A stretch of 64,000 nucleotides of DNA from Streptomyces viridochromogenes DSM 40736 (lineage in GTDB: Bacteria > Actinomycetota > Actinomycetes > Streptomycetales > Streptomycetaceae), in contig NZ_GG657757.1 of the NCBI RefSeq assembly GCF_000158955.1, forward strand, positions 2,505,415 through 2,569,414. Reading direction: 5' to 3'. This document shows, one piece after another, positions 1 through 9,200 of the stretch; position 1 is the first letter of the stretch, and each line of letters begins with the position of its first letter. A program made the position numbers and the translations under genes. The notes under the pieces were generated by a model that was not told the DNA's origin, searched no databases, and worked only from the letters and a program-made list of their open reading frames with translations.

Positions 1-764
1 TAGTCGCCGGTCTCGGCGTCGAACAGGGCGGGTGTGCTGCGCGGGTTGACGGAGCCGGAGTCCACCAGGCGGGAGAAGAACGCCCGCAGGCCGTCGGGGT
101 AGGACGGGTCGGCGTTGGTGACGGTGTACTGGTCGGGCCGGATGTCCATCAGCGCGAGGGTCGCGGCGATCTCCGCCGAGAAGTGGGCGGCCGTCTCGGC
201 CGGTTCGCGCCCGTCACGCCGGGCGCGCTCGGCGACGTAGCTCTGGAAGTCGTCGCTGCCGGTCAGGTGCCAGGCCTGGACGCCGTTCATGCGCTGGAAG
301 CGGACGAACGCGTCGGCACCGAGGTAGGGGCCGGACAGGTGGCCGAGGTGGAGGTCGCCGTTGGGGGTGGGCGGGGTGGAGAAGACGAACACGGGCCGCG
401 CGCCGAACCGCCTGCGGTCCGCGGCGTCCGCGGCGGCGGCCCGCGCGGCGTGGGCGGGGTCGCGCCAGTAGAGGTCGAAGAAGACCAGGTCGTCGCCGCC
501 GGTGTTCTCGATGACGTGGGTCTCGAACGGCTCGAACATGGCGACGGTGCCGGGGGCGGCGGGGGTGCGCTCTCCGTCCACGACGAGGTCGCCGGTGCCC
601 CGCACGATAACGAAGACCTCGGTCTCGTCGTGCTGGTGCGGGTCGCTCGCGCCGCCGGCGGGCACCCGGCCCCAGCCGGCTCCGGGGCCGAAGCCCTCGA
701 CCGAGCTCATGTCGATGCCGAACGCGGCGGACAGTGCGCCGGGTTCGTAGTGGGTGATCTTCAC
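1..764 (-). CDS. cupin / methionyl-tRNA-synthetase-like fusion, hydrazine synthetase (partial, C-terminus off window)
   Basis: The visible 254 residues read as two joined domains. Residues 1-115 form a cupin with the metal-site motif HQH at 43-45 and a further His83. From residue 124 a class I aminoacyl-tRNA synthetase fold of the MetRS type begins, with the HIGH-type signature HLGH at 139-142. In the s56-p1 pathway the same fusion (Spb40) joins N6-hydroxylysine and glycine through an N-N bond using ATP. The GTG start overlaps the stop of the upstream flavoenzyme gene (GTGA), so the two are translationally coupled. It is not a housekeeping MetRS because of the N-terminal cupin and the neighbours. 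The KMSKS region and tail lie beyond the left edge. The assignment is strong; the amino-acid substrate is inferred from the homologous pathway. Confidence 0.88.
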   Translation of the reverse strand, partial: MKITHYEPGALSAAFGIDMSSVEGFGPGAGWGRVPAGGASDPHQHDETEVFVIVRGTGDLVVDGERTPAAPGTVAMFEPFETHVIENTGGDDLVFFDLYWRDPAHAARAAAADAADRRRFGARPVFVFSTPPTPNGDLHLGHLSGPYLGADAFVRFQRMNGVQAWHLTGSDDFQSYVAERARRDGREPAETAAHFSAEIAATLALMDIRPDQYTVTNADPSYPDGLRAFFSRLVDSGSVNPRSTPALFDAETGD

Positions 765-1855
765 GCTGCGGTCCTTCGTCCCGTCGGGCCCGGTTGGTCG
801 GGGTGTCCCGTGCCTTCCGGAGCGATGTGCAGGAGGTCGGCGGTCTCGGCTGCGAGGGCGGGCGCCAGCCGGTACCCGGAGCCGCCCGCGGCGCCCGCGA
901 ACACGACCCGGCCGCCGTCGTCGAGCGTCCGGACGATCGGTTCGCACGTGGGGCTGTAGGCGTCGCAGAAGACCCGTCCCGAGGTGGTGCGTTCGGCCAG
1001 TGCGGGTGCGTACCGGCTCAGGCAGGCGTGCGCTTGTGTGAGGTCGGCGGCGGACAGTCCGCGGTCGAGGGTGTCGGGGTCCACGTCCCATTCCTGGCAG
1101 GTGTAGCTGAAGAGCCAGTGGCCGCGGTGGCGCAGCGGGAGGAGGAATGCGTCCTCGTCCTCGAAGACGATCACGCCGTCGTCCTCGGTGGGTGCCCGGT
1201 CGACGTGCAGGGCGACGATCTTCTTGACGCGGGCGCCGAGCGGCCGGACCAGGGGCTCCCAGGCGGGGTCCGCGAGCCAGGGCCCGGGCGCGAGCACCAC
1301 TCGGGAGGCGGTCAGTGTGCCGCCGGTGGACAGGTGCAGGGTGACGTCGCGGGGGCCGGGCTCGACGGACGTGACGCGGGTGGCCTCGCGCAGGGCGAGG
1401 CGGGGACGCAGGGTCGTCGCGAGCGCCTCGGTGAGGGCGCCGACGTCGGCGTACTGGCAGCCCTGCCCGGTCCACACCCCGGTGCCCGGGGGTACGGCGA
1501 CCAGACCGCCGGGGACCTGCTCGGCGCGCGTCGGCCGGGCGGTGGTGAGGTAGGTGCGCTCGATGTGGGCGGGGTCGGCCGCCAGCATGTGCAGGGGCAG
1601 CGGGTGGATGGGCAGCGTGGGGTCCTCGGCCGCGAGCCGGGCGTAGGCGGCCTGGCTGTGGGTGGACAGGCGCCGGACCCGTTCGGTCGCCCCGCGCGGG
1701 AAGTGCAGCCCGGCCGATCGCCTGCTGGCGCCGCTGGCCACGACGTCCCGGTCGAGGAGCGCGACGCGCGGCCGCGGGTCCCGTCGGGTGATCTCGTGGG
1801 CGACGAGGCAGCCGATGATGCCGCCGCCGACGACGGCGATGTCGGCGTCGCTCAT
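761..1855 (-). CDS. FAD-dependent glycine-oxidase-like amine oxidoreductase (Spb39-like)
   Basis: This 364-residue protein starts with a Rossmann FAD-binding motif (VVGGGIIG, residues 8-15) and ends with a DAO-family FAD-contacting segment (FAGAAGGSGYRLAP). In s56-p1 biosynthesis the equivalent enzyme oxidises the lysyl-glycine hydrazine intermediate to release hydrazinoacetic acid. The ATG start overlaps the stop of the hydroxylase gene (ATGA), and its own stop overlaps the start of the cupin-MetRS gene, so all three genes form one coupled unit. A longer reading frame continues upstream only as a shadow of the hydroxylase gene. The family is clear from sequence; the exact substrate is inferred from gene order. 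Confidence 0.87.
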   Translation of the reverse strand: MSDADIAVVGGGIIGCLVAHEITRRDPRPRVALLDRDVVASGASRRSAGLHFPRGATERVRRLSTHSQAAYARLAAEDPTLPIHPLPLHMLAADPAHIERTYLTTARPTRAEQVPGGLVAVPPGTGVWTGQGCQYADVGALTEALATTLRPRLALREATRVTSVEPGPRDVTLHLSTGGTLTASRVVLAPGPWLADPAWEPLVRPLGARVKKIVALHVDRAPTEDDGVIVFEDEDAFLLPLRHRGHWLFSYTCQEWDVDPDTLDRGLSAADLTQAHACLSRYAPALAERTTSGRVFCDAYSPTCEPIVRTLDDGGRVVFAGAAGGSGYRLAPALAAETADLLHIAPEGTGHPDQPGPTGRRTAA

Positions 1856-3180
1856 CCGCTCACCCCCTGGGCCGCTTCGGACGGGTGCGACTTGGGCGCC
1901 CAGTCGAGGAACGACTCGGCCTGCTCGTCGGTGCGGACGCCGCGCATCCGGTCGGCGATGCGCCTGCTGCGCCAGGCGACCAGGCTGAGGTTGCGGTCGG
2001 CGAGACCGCGCTGCCCCTGGGCCGCGTTGTGCACGAAGATGTTGCGGTCGCCCGGGCCGTCCCAGCGCACGGCGAAGCTGTCGTCGATCCGGTACTCGTC
2101 GCCCTCCCGCTCCAGCCGGCCGGTGAGCGGTTCGAGGAAGGCCGGGGTGGCGGGCCGGAATCCGGTGGCCCAGACGACGACGTCGGTCTCGAACCGCGTG
2201 GCGGTGCCCGGGTGGTCGCCGCCCCGGATCTCCACGGACCAGTCGCCGACGGCGCCCCGCTCGACCTCGGTGACCGAGTGGCCCGGGTACAGCGCGACCA
2301 GGTCCCGGTCGCCCTCGACGAAGCGGTGCACGTAGATCTGCTGGTACACCTCGCGCAGCGTCGCCTCGGAGATGCCGTCGCTGCTCAGCACGAGCTGGGC
2401 GTTGAGCTGCGCGCGGGTGGCGCGGTCGAGGCGGGCGAAGTAGTCCGAGTAGCTCGGCATGTAGAAGTCGTTGGTGAACGGGGAGTCGTCCATCGGGAAG
2501 TAGTTGCGGCGGCGCGAGACCCAGGAGACCCGGCGCGGCCGTTCGCCTTCCGGCCGGGAGATCAGGTCCAGGAAGACCTCCGCCCCGGACTGGCCGCCGC
2601 CCACCACGCAGACCCGTTTGCCGCCGAGGTTGCGGCCCTTGTCGACGATGTCGCAGACGTGGAACTGGTCGTCCCGCGGCGGGGTGGGCGCCACCGGCGG
2701 GACCCACGGGGAGGTGCCGATCCCGACGGAGATGTTGTCGGCGGTGAGCCTCCGGCGGTCGGTCTCCACGACGAAAGTGCCGTCCAAGGCGTCGTCGAAG
2801 TCGACGGAGAGCACCTTTTCGTTGAAGACGACGTTCTCGTTCTGTTCGCTCGCCCAGCGCAGATAGTTCCGGTATTCCTGGCGCGGCATGGCGTCGAACT
2901 GCGCGTTGATGAAGTGGTAGATCTTCCCGTGGGCGTGCAGATAGGAAAGAAAGGAGAATCGGTTCGTAGGGTCGGCGAGACTTACCAGGTCCTTGAGCAT
3001 GGATACCTGGAGCGTGGTGCCGGGGAGTTGCTGACCGTCGTGCCAGCCGAAGTACTCCTTCTGCTCCAGGAAAAGACTGGAGATGTTCTCGTCGTCGTGC
3101 AGGAGTGAGGCGAGGCTCAAATTGGCCGGCCCGACTCCCACGCCGATGCAGCCGTAAGGGCGGCTGTCGTTGTTGCGCAT
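1852..3180 (-). CDS. L-lysine N6-monooxygenase (Spb38-like)
   Basis: This is a class B N-hydroxylating flavoprotein of 442 residues, of the lysine/ornithine monooxygenase family. The FAD motif GVGVGPANL lies at residues 13-21, the NADPH motif GGGQSG at 194-199, and the family ATGF motif at 338-341. It uses FAD, NADPH and oxygen to hydroxylate the side-chain amine of lysine. The ATG at 3180 was chosen over an in-frame upstream start because AGGGG lies about 8 nt before it and the extra 20 residues are basic and unconserved in look. It is first in the hydrazine cassette, 117 bp behind the MFS gene. The 5' third is noticeably less GC-rich than its surroundings. Siderophore biosynthesis is the alternative role, but the partners argue for hydrazine formation. 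Confidence 0.88.
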   Translation of the reverse strand: MRNNDSRPYGCIGVGVGPANLSLASLLHDDENISSLFLEQKEYFGWHDGQQLPGTTLQVSMLKDLVSLADPTNRFSFLSYLHAHGKIYHFINAQFDAMPRQEYRNYLRWASEQNENVVFNEKVLSVDFDDALDGTFVVETDRRRLTADNISVGIGTSPWVPPVAPTPPRDDQFHVCDIVDKGRNLGGKRVCVVGGGQSGAEVFLDLISRPEGERPRRVSWVSRRRNYFPMDDSPFTNDFYMPSYSDYFARLDRATRAQLNAQLVLSSDGISEATLREVYQQIYVHRFVEGDRDLVALYPGHSVTEVERGAVGDWSVEIRGGDHPGTATRFETDVVVWATGFRPATPAFLEPLTGRLEREGDEYRIDDSFAVRWDGPGDRNIFVHNAAQGQRGLADRNLSLVAWRSRRIADRMRGVRTDEQAESFLDWAPKSHPSEAAQGVSG

Positions 3181-3297
3181 GCGGGTACCCCTAGGTGTTG
3201 TGTGACACCGGTGCCTGGAACCGAATCGGCGCGATTGCACGGCTGCACGGCGAAGCCACGCGCCGGTCAGTGGCCGTTCGGTGAACGGGGTGGTGCG

Positions 3298-4569
3298 TTA
3301 CTGACTGCGGACGCCGAGTTCCGGTTCGTCCGGTGCCTCGCCGCGCAGTTGCGGACGCCGGGCCGCCGCGGAGACCACCGGGCGTACGCACAGGCCCGCC
3401 AGGAGGAAGACCGCCGCGAGTGCCGCCCAGCCGGCTGTTCCGTTGCCGATGACGCCCACCGTCATCAGGACCGGCCCCACCGCCACCTGGACGCTGGATC
3501 CGAGGTGGAAGGTGGCGAGGTATTCGACTCGGGACCGGTTGGGCGCCAGCCCGAAGGACAGGCTCCACTGGCCCGCGGACTGGAGCAGTTCGCCGCCGGT
3601 GAGCAGGATCATGGCCATGAGCAGGATCGCGATCGCGAGCACCGTCGACTCCGCGTACGCGGCGGAGGCGAAGCAGGCGCAGCACAGGGCCAGGACGACA
3701 CTGGCTCTCCGCAGGGCCGCGGCGCCCTCGGCGACCTTCTCCGTGCCGCGTGCCACGCGGACCTGGAAGAGGACGGCCAGCACGGTGTTGACGACCAGCA
3801 GGACGGCGACCAGGGAGTCCGGCGCCCGGGTGTGCAGGGTGATCCACAGGGGGACGCCCACGCTGAGCAGTGCCATGTGGAGCATCAGCAGGGCGTTGAC
3901 CCCGGCGGCGGCCGTGTACCAGCGGTCCCGGACGGCCGGGAACAGCAGGCGCGGGCCGGTGCCCTTGCGCCGGGTGCGCACCTGGGGCCGGAACTTCAGG
4001 AAGGCCAGGAGCGTGGCGGACAGGGCGAACGAGAGCGCGTCGCCGAGCATCATGGCCAGGAACGAGGTGCGCGTTCCGATCTGGAGGGCCACCGCGGCGA
4101 GCAGGGCCCCGACCGTGTAGCCGACGTTGTAGACGACGCGCATTCTCGCGGCCATCTCGGCACGCCGTTCCGTGCCGACCGCCAGTTCCACGAGCGCCTG
4201 GCCCATGGGCCGTGCCGCTTGCTCGGCGATGCCCAGCAGGCCGACGACGCAGAGGAACGACACGAAGCCGTCGACGAAGAAGTAGGCGGCGAACCCCACC
4301 GCACAGCACGCGTGCAGCAGCATCAGCACCAGCCGTGGACCCCACCGGTCGGCCAGTCTGCCGAACGGAATGGGCCCGAGGATTCCGAGAATGCCGGCCA
4401 AGGACAGTCCGAAACCCACCTGGGCGGGGCTGAGACCCACGATCTTGGTGAAGAACAGTGCCGAACCGGCCAGATAAAGGCCCGTTCCGGTGGCGTCGAT
4501 GAATCCGACGAGGAGCAGTCCGGCACCGCTTCGATTGACCGTGAACTTGTCTACGAGCGACCCGATCAC
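3298..4569 (-). CDS. MFS transporter, probable exporter of the cluster product
   Basis: This major facilitator protein has 423 residues and about 12 predicted membrane segments. It carries the cytoplasmic loop motif GRLADRWGPR after the second helix. It begins with GTG and ends with TAA. It lies 117 bp upstream of the lysine hydroxylase on the same strand and faces the other MFS gene and the megasynthase across a 345-bp intergenic region. Its position suggests product export or self-resistance. Nothing in the sequence defines the substrate. Confidence 0.8.
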   Translation of the reverse strand: MIGSLVDKFTVNRSGAGLLLVGFIDATGTGLYLAGSALFFTKIVGLSPAQVGFGLSLAGILGILGPIPFGRLADRWGPRLVLMLLHACCAVGFAAYFFVDGFVSFLCVVGLLGIAEQAARPMGQALVELAVGTERRAEMAARMRVVYNVGYTVGALLAAVALQIGTRTSFLAMMLGDALSFALSATLLAFLKFRPQVRTRRKGTGPRLLFPAVRDRWYTAAAGVNALLMLHMALLSVGVPLWITLHTRAPDSLVAVLLVVNTVLAVLFQVRVARGTEKVAEGAAALRRASVVLALCCACFASAAYAESTVLAIAILLMAMILLTGGELLQSAGQWSLSFGLAPNRSRVEYLATFHLGSSVQVAVGPVLMTVGVIGNGTAGWAALAAVFLLAGLCVRPVVSAAARRPQLRGEAPDEPELGVRSQ

Positions 4570-4680
4570 GCTGTTACCACCAAGCGCGGCCGGTCGCCTC
4601 CGGAATACTGGTGGTTCTTGGACTTGAACGCATGCTGACCATCGAGAACTTCCCCCGTTCCCCGTTCACGTTTCAACTAG

Positions 4681-4710
4681 ATCCTCGGGCCTCTTGAGCC
4701 CACCGAGGAT
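4681..4710. promoter_or_regulatory. hairpin with 8-bp arms in the divergent intergenic region
   Basis: The arms ATCCTCGG (4681-4688) and CCGAGGAT (4703-4710) are perfect inverted repeats, with an inner GGGC/GCCC pairing. No U-rich tract follows, so it is not a classical terminator. It sits 110 bp upstream of the leftward MFS gene and could be an operator or a leader structure. Confidence 0.4.
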
Positions 4711-4765
4711 TTCAGTCCGTGATCGGTCCGACTCTAGCCGTAAGCAGCTGACCTGCACAAGCCTT

Positions 4766-4790
4766 ATTACATTCTGTGTCCGAATGTAAT
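4766..4790. promoter_or_regulatory. perfect 9-bp palindrome, candidate operator between the two cluster arms
   Basis: The arms ATTACATTC (4766-4774) and GAATGTAAT (4782-4790) are exact inverted repeats around a 7-bp spacer. The site lies in an unusually A/T-rich patch midway between the leftward hydrazine operon and the rightward MFS/megasynthase unit. A dimeric regulator bound here could control both. No regulator gene is visible in this part of the cluster, so it may lie beyond the left edge. The rest of the 4570-4914 gap shows no gene. Confidence 0.6.
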
Positions 4791-4914
4791 GCATGGCCGG
4801 GGGTTCGCGGCGGGAACATCGAAAAGGGAATCCGGGCGCCGGACCTCGAATTTCCGCCCACAGAGTCGAACACTTCTGCAATGATCGAGCATCCGGCCGA
4901 TGGGGAGGAGTCCG

Positions 4915-6213
4915 GTGACGGGGGTGGACCGGCGGTTTCGGGCCTTGGTGGTCGCGCACGGGGTGTCGGCGTACGGGACGTATCTGAACCTGATCGCGCT
5001 CAGCCTGTTCTCGTACGAGATCACCGGTACGGCCCTCGGTGTGGGCGTGGTGATGGCCGTACGGCTGCTGGCCGGTGTCACGGCGGGGCTCGCCGCCGGA
5101 GCGCTGACCACCAGGGTCGGGCGCCGGACCGTCATGGTGGCGACGGACCTCGCCCAGACCCTCGCCATGGTCGTGCTCGCGCTCGGGGCGTCGGGCACGA
5201 CCCTGTGGGTGCTGCTCGGGGCGGGGGCCGTGCTGGGCGCGGGGAACACCTTCTTCAACGTCGCCCTGCGCAGCGCGGTCCCGGTCATGGTCGGACAGGA
5301 GAACCGGGCCCGGGCGAACGGCGTGCTGGTCACGGCCCGTTCCGTCGCCACGGTGCTGGGCTTCGCGTCGGCCGCGCCGGTCATCGCGCTCGGCGGTTTC
5401 GGTGTCGCCTTCGGCGTCAACGCGGCGAGCTTCGCGGTGTCCGCGGCGGCCGTGCTGGCGCTCCGGCCGCGCACGGACTCCGACGGGGTGAGCGAGCCCA
5501 CCGGGGATCGGGCCGAGCCCCCTCCGGTCCGTGGCGGACGGCTGCGGCGCCGAGTGGCGGGCCTCGCCGGGCCGTTGCTCGGCATGATCGCGCTGCGGGG
5601 TCTGGACGCGCTGGCGTCCGCATCGCACAACGTGGCCCTGCCGCTTGCGGCGCACGAGGCCGAACCGTCCTCCCCGGCGGTGTTCATGACCTGGTTCTGG
5701 TCGGCGTGGGCCGTCGGCACCATGCTGGCCCACCAGATCCTCAAACGCCGGTCGCACGGGGCGTCCTGGGGCGAGCGCGCCTTCGCGGTCGGCACCTGCG
5801 CGATGTCGTTCTGTTTCGTGGCCGCGTTCACCGGACCGCCCGCCCCGGTCCTGATGGCGGCCGCCGTGGCGGCGGGGTTCGCCGACGGCTGGACCGAGAT
5901 CGTCTACACCTCACGCCTCCAGGCGACCCCCGACCGGCAGCGCGGCCGCCTTTTCGGACTGTCCGCCACGGCCGAGCAGTCCGGCTTCGCCCTCGGCACG
6001 GTGACCGCGGCGGCGGCCCTGGAGGCCCTGCCCGCACTGGCCGTCGTGGGCGCCTTCCACGGGGCTGCGGTGTGCGGGGCGCTGGTCCTGCTGCTGCTCA
6101 CCGTACGACGGCACGACGCGCGTCATGGCACCGACCGTTCGTCCACCAGCGGAGACAAGGGAGAGAGCGCACATGGAACGTCTACGGGGGCAGGCCATCT
6201 GCCGGGGTCCTGA
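4915..6213 (+). CDS. MFS transporter
   Basis: This 432-residue protein has about 12 hydrophobic segments and resembles the MFS group that includes macrolide-type efflux proteins. I chose the GTG at 4915 because GGGGAGGAG lies 5 nt upstream; an ATG at 4900 would overlap that ribosome-binding site. Its 3' end overlaps the megasynthase start by 41 bp, which implies co-transcription and coupling. It is the second transporter of the cluster and probably exports the product or an intermediate. Substrate unknown. Confidence 0.8.
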   Translation: MTGVDRRFRALVVAHGVSAYGTYLNLIALSLFSYEITGTALGVGVVMAVRLLAGVTAGLAAGALTTRVGRRTVMVATDLAQTLAMVVLALGASGTTLWVLLGAGAVLGAGNTFFNVALRSAVPVMVGQENRARANGVLVTARSVATVLGFASAAPVIALGGFGVAFGVNAASFAVSAAAVLALRPRTDSDGVSEPTGDRAEPPPVRGGRLRRRVAGLAGPLLGMIALRGLDALASASHNVALPLAAHEAEPSSPAVFMTWFWSAWAVGTMLAHQILKRRSHGASWGERAFAVGTCAMSFCFVAAFTGPPAPVLMAAAVAAGFADGWTEIVYTSRLQATPDRQRGRLFGLSATAEQSGFALGTVTAAAALEALPALAVVGAFHGAAVCGALVLLLLTVRRHDARHGTDRSSTSGDKGESAHGTSTGAGHLPGS

Positions 6214-9200
6214 ACCGGAGCGCACCGAGGGCGATCCGCTCGACGCCGTGCGGGCGCTGCTGGGCGCCGCCCGGTCCGCTCCCGGCGGGGCCGTGGTCAC
6301 CGTCGCCGCCGACGGCACGACGAGCTCACGGTCGTATCCCGAGCTGTTGGACGCGGCACGCCGGATGCTCACCGGCCTGCGGGCCCACGGGCTGCGGCGC
6401 GGCGACGCGGTCGTGCTGTGCGGGCTGCCGCTGGCCGAGTTCTTCCCCGCCTTCTGGGCGTGCGTGCTCGGCGGGGCCTTACCGGTGGCCATCGCCGAGC
6501 ACCCCGCGCCCGGGTCCCCGGCGTCGGAGCGCCTCCGGCAGGCCTGCGCGTTGTGGGAGAACCCGCTGGTCCTGACCGACGAGCCCGGCGCGGCCGCCCT
6601 CGACCGCACCGGGCCCGCCCTTCGCGTCGCCCTCGCCCGGGACTGCCTGGAGGCCCTGCCCGCAGAGGACCACGGCTCGCCCGACGGGTCCAGTACGGGC
6701 TTACTCGTGCCGGACGCGTCCGGTACGGCCTTGCTGACGCCGGACCCGTCCGACACGGCCTTGCTGATGCTGTCCTCCGGCAGTACCGGCGTCCCGAAGG
6801 CCGCGCGGCTCACCCACGCCGGGCTCGCGGACTTCGCGGCGAGCAGCCGGCGGATCCTCGACGTGCGCCCGGGCGACACGATGGTGAACTGGCTGCCGGT
6901 CGACCACAGCGGCGCGTTCCTGCTCTACCACCTGCTCGCGGTCTTCACCGGCTGCACCAACGTCCACGCCCCCACCGACCGGGTGCTCGCCGACCCGCTG
7001 CGCTGGCTCGACCTCCTCCACGACCATCGCGCGCAGCACGGCTGGGCACCGACCTTCGCCTACCGGCTGGTCGCGGACGCGCTCGCCGAGCGGCGCGACG
7101 GTCACTGGGACCTGAGCGGCGTCAAGTCGCTGGTGTGCGGTGGCGAGCGGGTCGTGCTGCCGGTGCTGCGCCGCTTCCTCGACGCGACGGCCCGGTACGG
7201 GGTGCGCGAGGAGCACATCGCCCCGGTGTGGGGCATGGCCGAGACGGTCACGGCCGTCACCCACGGCCGGCTGGACCGGCCGGGCACCGTGCACCGTTTA
7301 CTCAAGAGCAGCCTGGGCGGCGATCTGGTCCGGGCCGGCGAGGACACCCCGGACGCCGACTGCGTCACCTTCGTCGCCTCCGGCCCGCCCGCGCACGGCG
7401 TCACCCTGCGCATCGTCGACGACCACGGCGCCCTCGCCCCGCCGGGCCGGATCGGCCGTCTCCAGGTCCACTCGCCCGCGCGGCTCACACCCGGCTACGT
7501 CGGCAACCCCGAGGCGGACGCCGCCGCCTACCCGGCCGGACGGGACTGGCTCGACACGGGCGATCTGGCCTTCCTCGACGGCGGCCAGGTCGTCATCACG
7601 GGCCGGCGCAAGGACGTGATCATCCTCAACGGCCACAACGTCTACTGCCACGAGGTGGAGGAGACCGCCACCGCCGTCGACGGGGTCCGGCAGGGCGAGG
7701 TCGCCGCCTGCGGGATCCCGTCCGCGGAGCAGGGCACGGAGGAACTCGCGGTGTTCTTCGTCAGCCGCGGCGACGCCGCCGAGGACACGCGGATCGCGGC
7801 CGAGGTGAAGGCGGCGCTGTACACCCGGCTCAGGCTCACCGCCGCGCACGTCGTGTCCGTACCGCCGGGCGAGTTCCCGCGCACACCGGCGGGCAAGGTG
7901 CGCCGCGCGGAACTCCAGAGCCGGCTGATGGCCGGGGGCTTCCAGAGGGACTCGGGCCCGGGCCCGGGCTCGGGCCCGGACTCGGACTCGGGCTCGGGCT
8001 CGGACTCGGACTCGGACTCCGGCACGGTGACCCGGGTGCTGCGGGAGGAACTGGGCGCCGTACTGGGCCGCCCGGTCGACCTGGACGTGGACGTGGACGT
8101 GCCGTTCTACGAACTCGGCCTGACGTCCGTCCTGTTGGTGCGGTTACGGAGCCGGCTGTCGGAACGTCTCGGAACGCCGATCGCCCAGACGGCCTTCTTC
8201 GAGCACCCCACGGTCACGGCCCTCGCCGCACACCTCACCGACCGCCCCGCGGCGACGGCCGCCCCGCGGACGCGGCGCGACGACAGCTCCCCCGACCGCC
8301 GCGTCGCCGTCATCGGACTGGCGTTGCGCTTCCCCGGCGCGCAGTCGGCGGAGGAGTTCTGGGCGAATCTGCGGGACGGCGTGGACAGCGTCCGGGTGTT
8401 CGGCGAGGAGGAGCTCGCGGCGGCGGGCCTCACCCCGGAGCAGCGTCGCGCACCCGGCCTCGTGCCCGCGGCCGGAATCATCGACGGTGTCGAGGAGTTC
8501 GACCCGGACTTCTTCGGGATGAGCCCCAAGGAGGCCGGGCTGACGCATCCCGCGCACCGGCTGTTCCTGGAGTGCTGCCACCAGGCCCTGGAGGACGGCG
8601 GCCACGCGGCGCCCACGCCCGGGGTCCGGGTCGGGGTGTTCGCCGGTTCGGGCATGAACCTCTACGACCACCAGCAGCCGCCCGCGACCGGAAGCGAAAC
8701 CGGGACCGGGACGGGGACCGGGACACCGTACGACCCGGCGGACCCGGCCGCCGGCATGCAGACGGCCATCGGGCAGGAGCCGGACTTCCTCGCCACGCGC
8801 GTCGCCTACCGGCTCGGCCTCACCGGCCCGGCGATCGGTGTGCAGACGGCCTGTTCCACGTCCCTGGTCGCGGTGCACCTCGCGGCCCAGGCGCTGCTCA
8901 CCGGGGAGGCGGACCTCGCCCTGGCGGGCGCCGCGGCCGTGCACCTGCCACAGCGGACCGGCTATCACAGTCACCCCGGCTCGATCCTGTCCCCCACCGG
9001 GCGCTGCCGCGCCTTCGACACGGAGGCCGACGGCACCGTCGGCGGCAACGGGGTGGCCGCCGTGCTGCTCAAACGCCTGGACCGGGCCCTGGCCGACGGC
9101 GACACCGTGCACGCGGTGATCCTGGGCTCGGCCGTCAACAACGACGGCGCCGCCAAGGTCGGCTTCAGCGCGCCCGGCGTCGAGGGGCAGGTGGACGTCG

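Noticed and set aside
1..764. Housekeeping methionyl-tRNA synthetase
   Set aside because: The N-terminal cupin and the coupled hydroxylase and oxidase point to the hydrazine-forming homologue.
761..2707. A 648-codon frame suggesting a longer flavoenzyme
   Set aside because: The added N-terminus is a shadow of the lysine hydroxylase gene; the FAD motif begins right after the ATG at 1855.
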